This document shows, piece after piece, positions 61,617 through 64,000 of a stretch of DNA of 64,000 nucleotides. The stretch lies in NCBI GenBank assembly GCA_028285545.1, contig JANQPA010000076.1, forward strand, positions 1 to 64,000, read 5' to 3'. The notes beneath the pieces were generated by a model, which was not told where the DNA came from, made no database searches, and worked only from the letters and a program-made list of their open reading frames with translations. The stretch is from Saprospiraceae bacterium (GTDB lineage: Bacteria; Bacteroidota; Bacteroidia; Chitinophagales; Saprospiraceae). How positions within the stretch are numbered: position 1 is the stretch's first letter; every line of letters begins with the position of its first letter. The translations under genes and the position numbers were made by a program.

Positions 61617-62858
61617 TTATGCAGATTGTGTTGCGTGAATTTGAATCTCCTCTACAAACTCCTGGAGCTTATCGATGGTTACGTGATCCATTACGACTAT
61701 CTTATACCAATTAGGTTGATGATGATCATCTGGTACCAAACTGTATTTTTGGGCAACTTTAGGATCTAGATGATTGGCCTTAATGGTGACAATATTACCA
61801 TGTGGATGCCTGTAAAATGAAAAGCCCATCTTTTTTAACTGACCACATAACCAATTCGTACGCATTAAGAGGGTATGGATTTTTTCATACCATTCAAAAG
61901 GACCATACTTCATTAAAATCATCCATACTCCAATAGCATTTGCACCTGATCGACTACCGATTAAGGTAAGGTCAAGACCTTCAACATATTTTGCAGATTC
62001 CGTGATGGTATGGGATATCATTCCTTTTTTAACCAGAAAAATCCCAGTGCCATAAGGTGCCTGTAACATCTTATGTGCATCCAAAGTTATAGAAGATATA
62101 TATGGATGAGCAAAGTTCAACTTGTTTTCCAGATTACTGAAAGGATAGAAAAAACCACCATAAGCTCCATCAACATGAATTTTAAAAGGAACACCTTCTG
62201 TTTTGAAATGTTGAACGAATTGTTCAACATCATCCACCGAGCCAAACATGGTAGTCATCATATTGACAATTCCAATAAAATATTTAACTCCTCTACTTTT
62301 TAAGGATTCGATGGTATTTTGTAGTTCCTGATCATGGATACTTCTGGTATTTCTATCAACTGCCACTTGTCCTATTTGCACTTGTAAAAGATTGGCCGCC
62401 TTGGTAAAAGAATAGTGACTGTCTTCAGAACAGATAATCCCTACTTCCTGTGCAGAAGCTCCCATTTTTTTCATAAAATAATTCCTATAAATCCAAATAG
62501 CCTGGATATTAGCCTCTGTACCACCGGAAGCAATATATCCATCCTGATCATTTTCCTTGCCTTTGAAAATATCTTCGGCTAAGATTTTAATGACTTCTTT
62601 TTCTAATTCCTGAGTTCCACTAAAAAAAGATTCAGATTCTCCTATCGTATGGCATCCAATATGATTGGGGTTATGGATTAAGGCTGACAAAAATGGAGCA
62701 TCTTGTAAAAATGGGGCATCCTGATAAAATACCTTGCCATCTAGATGAGAGGCAGGTACCCCTAGTAATGGAGCATTAAAAAAGTTGATATTTTGTTGCA
62801 ATGCGCCAAAAATTCTGGATTTAATCTCTTTGTTGCTTAGTTTTTTCCATGTGTTCAT
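61617..62858 (-). CDS. Group II PLP-dependent decarboxylase
   Basis: The 413-residue protein is a fold I group II decarboxylase. ITLDAHKMLQAPYGTG contains the PLP lysine (near 262), FKIHVDGAYGGFFYPF the cofactor-binding Asp, and YIASGGTEANIQAIW the glycine-rich early block. GESESFFSGTQELEKEV is typical of the histidine/tyrosine decarboxylase side of the family. It makes an amine or beta-alanine-like product from an amino acid that cannot be named from the sequence. It has no signal peptide. The 465-bp region upstream carries the metX leader on the other strand. Confidence 0.86.
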   Translation of the reverse strand: MNTWKKLSNKEIKSRIFGALQQNINFFNAPLLGVPASHLDGKVFYQDAPFLQDAPFLSALIHNPNHIGCHTIGESESFFSGTQELEKEVIKILAEDIFKGKENDQDGYIASGGTEANIQAIWIYRNYFMKKMGASAQEVGIICSEDSHYSFTKAANLLQVQIGQVAVDRNTRSIHDQELQNTIESLKSRGVKYFIGIVNMMTTMFGSVDDVEQFVQHFKTEGVPFKIHVDGAYGGFFYPFSNLENKLNFAHPYISSITLDAHKMLQAPYGTGIFLVKKGMISHTITESAKYVEGLDLTLIGSRSGANAIGVWMILMKYGPFEWYEKIHTLLMRTNWLCGQLKKMGFSFYRHPHGNIVTIKANHLDPKVAQKYSLVPDDHHQPNWYKIVVMDHVTIDKLQEFVEEIQIHATQSA

Positions 62859-63097
62859 GAATTGATTTTTTGTGCTGTTAACAGGATTATTTTTTATAGC
62901 GTTAATTAGTTTAAATTTTCGCCAAAAATAATTGTTTTACTAATAATTGTCAAATTAATTAAATCAAATTTAAAAAAAACTTAGAAAGGTCAACCTAATG
63001 AGTAGGAGAGCGACCTTTGATCAGGATTAAGTAGAGTAAAAGCCAATAAAATCAAACCTATCCTCTTGAGTAGTTGGGAATAAAATGGAAGAAATTC
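62859..63097. other. Gap between PLP decarboxylase and metX leader
   Basis: This part of the long gap holds no gene. A 7-bp stem, AAAGGTC at 62985-62991 and GACCTTT at 63012-63018 with a 20-nt loop, is the only structure noticed. The remainder is AT-rich. Confidence 0.45.
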
Positions 63098-63128
63098 TTG
63101 CATCTTTAAAGATCTGACAATACATTTG
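63098..63128 (+). promoter_or_regulatory. Near-consensus promoter TTG-N20-TACATTTG for metX
   Basis: TTG at 63098-63100 and TACATTTG at 63121-63128 are separated by exactly 20 nt. This matches the Bacteroidota housekeeping pattern TTG ... TAnnTTTG in both boxes and spacing. Transcription would start near 63135, giving a 190-nt leader that contains the SAM riboswitch. Confidence 0.75.
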
Positions 63129-63201
63129 TAGCCGGATGTTAAAAGGAACATCTATTTTAATAATTCATTATAATCATTTCTTATTTAAGAATTGACTTTA
63201 T

Positions 63202-63304
63202 AACGAAGGGTGGAGAGATCGGGCTCTTTGAAACCCTGGCAACCTGGAATTACTTTAATCCAAGGTGCCAAATCCCGCCAAGTATCCGTTGATTCGGGTT
63301 TTTT
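63202..63304 (+). ncRNA. SAM-I (S-box) riboswitch upstream of metX
   Basis: The leader shows the conserved SAM-I blocks in order: GTGGAGAGA (63210-63218), TTTGAAACCCTGGCAACC (about 63227-63244) and GGTGCCAAATCC (63264-63275), with AACG (63202-63205) able to pair with CGTT (63287-63290) as P1. After the aptamer, ATCCG-TTGATT-CGGGT plus a T6 run (63284-63304) looks like an intrinsic terminator. The location directly upstream of metX, a methionine gene, fits S-adenosylmethionine feedback. How the terminator and P1 exclude each other was not resolved, so translation control also remains possible. Confidence 0.9.
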
Positions 63305-63324
63305 GGACATATAAACTCAAAGCG

Positions 63325-64000
63325 ATGAAAAATTTCTATTCAAAAGAACCTTTCTTATTAGAGTCTGGAGCCTCCCTATTAGAGCTTACAATTGCTTATC
63401 ACACTTTCGGAAAATTAAACCAACAAAAAGACAATGTCATTTGGATATGCCATGCACTTACCGCCAATTCCAATCCTGAAGAGTGGTGGCCTGGCCTGGT
63501 AGGTAAAGACAGATTATTAGATCCAAATCAATATTTTATTGTTTGTGCTAATATCATAGGATCTTGTTATGGCTCTACAGGTCCTGCCAGCCTTAATCCG
63601 GAAACGGGAGAAAAATATGGAATCAATTTCCCATTAGTCAGCATTAAAGATATGGTATCTGCCCATCAGCTGCTGCAGACGCATCTTGGTGTCGAAAAGA
63701 TAAAACTAGGAATGGGGGGATCTTTGGGTGGACAGCAAGTTTTGGAATGGGCGGCAAAGGTGCCTGATCTATTTGACAATATTGTTGTATTAGCCTCTAA
63801 TGCCAAGCACTCGCCCTGGGGGATTGCCTTTAATGAGGCACAAAGGATGACCATAATGGCAGATCCTGGATTATTGGACGAGGAAGGAGATGCCGGCAAA
63901 GCAGGGCTTGAAGCAGCCAGGGCCATTGCGATGTTATCCTACCGTTCCTACCATACCTATCAAAAAACACAATCTGAAAAATCTGATGAAAAATTAGATG
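63325..64000 (+). CDS. metX: Homoserine O-acetyltransferase, truncated by the window end
   Basis: The reading frame starts at the ATG at 63325 and runs off the window without a stop after about 225 codons. It shows family blocks ESGASLLELTIAYHTFGKLN, ICHALTANSN, GSCYGSTGPAS (oxyanion and substrate loop) and MGGSLGGQQVLEWA, whose Ser133 is the catalytic nucleophile. The catalytic Asp and His lie past the edge. MetX acetylates homoserine with acetyl-CoA to feed methionine synthesis. The SAM-I riboswitch and promoter just upstream support this identity. The start fits the family N-terminus. Whether it is homoserine acetyl- or succinyltransferase cannot be settled from the visible part, but the family is clearly MetX-type. 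Confidence 0.92.
   Translation, partial: MKNFYSKEPFLLESGASLLELTIAYHTFGKLNQQKDNVIWICHALTANSNPEEWWPGLVGKDRLLDPNQYFIVCANIIGSCYGSTGPASLNPETGEKYGINFPLVSIKDMVSAHQLLQTHLGVEKIKLGMGGSLGGQQVLEWAAKVPDLFDNIVVLASNAKHSPWGIAFNEAQRMTIMADPGLLDEEGDAGKAGLEAARAIAMLSYRSYHTYQKTQSEKSDEKLD

Noticed and set aside
63666-63926. Minus-strand open frame inside metX
   Set aside because: It is the antisense shadow of the clear metX coding sequence.

Overview
The window looks like chromosomal DNA of a Bacteroidota bacterium, probably near the Saprospiraceae/Lewinella-type lineages. The signs are: two C-terminal type IX secretion (T9SS) sorting domains; a hybrid two-component regulator with a sensor propeller; LytTR response regulators; an AraC regulator with an N-terminal membrane domain; DUF2911, YHYH, SIMPL and DUF6702-type proteins; few Shine-Dalgarno sequences; and promoter boxes of the TTG ... 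TAnnTTTG type. Lineage is inferred from gene content only. No rRNA, tRNA, CRISPR array, insertion sequence or prophage was recognised.

Layout. 1-2406: NamZ/DUF1343 protein and a DUF2911 protein, both on minus. 2706-12073: a 1468-residue hybrid sensor/AraC regulator followed by a 1600-residue secreted multi-repeat protein. 12391-17359: mixed minus-strand genes (DinB, pentapeptide repeat, SnoaL-like, lipoprotein trypsin-like protease, cupin, methyltransferase) and one plus-strand membrane-anchored winged-helix regulator. 17512-24703: sodium-dependent transporter, 2-oxoglutarate oxygenase, AlkD, GH43 glycosidase, YcaQ-like glycosylase. 24972-31147: a run of seven minus-strand exported-protein genes (SCO1, YwqK-like, two YHYH proteins, SIMPL, T9SS sulfatase, DUF6702-like) that I read as a candidate metal-handling locus. 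32170-38647: ABC-type permease, cupin, then a signalling cluster (degenerate receiver, TPR histidine kinase, LytTR regulator). 38907-44624: ECF sigma factor with a membrane partner, a second DUF2911 gene coupled to a hydrolase and a thioredoxin, and an epoxide-hydrolase-like protein. 44903-49688: LytS/LytTR pair, YceI-TPR, AraC regulator. 50091-54080: GH3 and GH125 glycosidases. 54718-56115: arginine decarboxylase. 56337-59062: MazG-like, metallopeptidase/VWA and MoxR-type AAA genes. 59173-62858: M28 peptidase, HtpX-like protease, group II PLP decarboxylase. The window ends inside metX, which is preceded by a SAM-I riboswitch and a near-consensus promoter.

Beyond the genes, the intergenic DNA is rich in short perfect hairpins and in inverted repeats built from gap-specific 7-10 bp units (AATAACn, GTTCAAGT, GTTCCG, ACTTCNATTT, CCCCAATA, TTTCTAC). 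One composite, TTTCTAC units followed by a GTTGC-AAA-GCAAC hairpin, occurs twice. These are the least explained structures in the window. The most interesting gene group is the YHYH/SCO1 cluster, in which one YHYH protein also carries a stretch resembling the MopE-type metal-binding motif.
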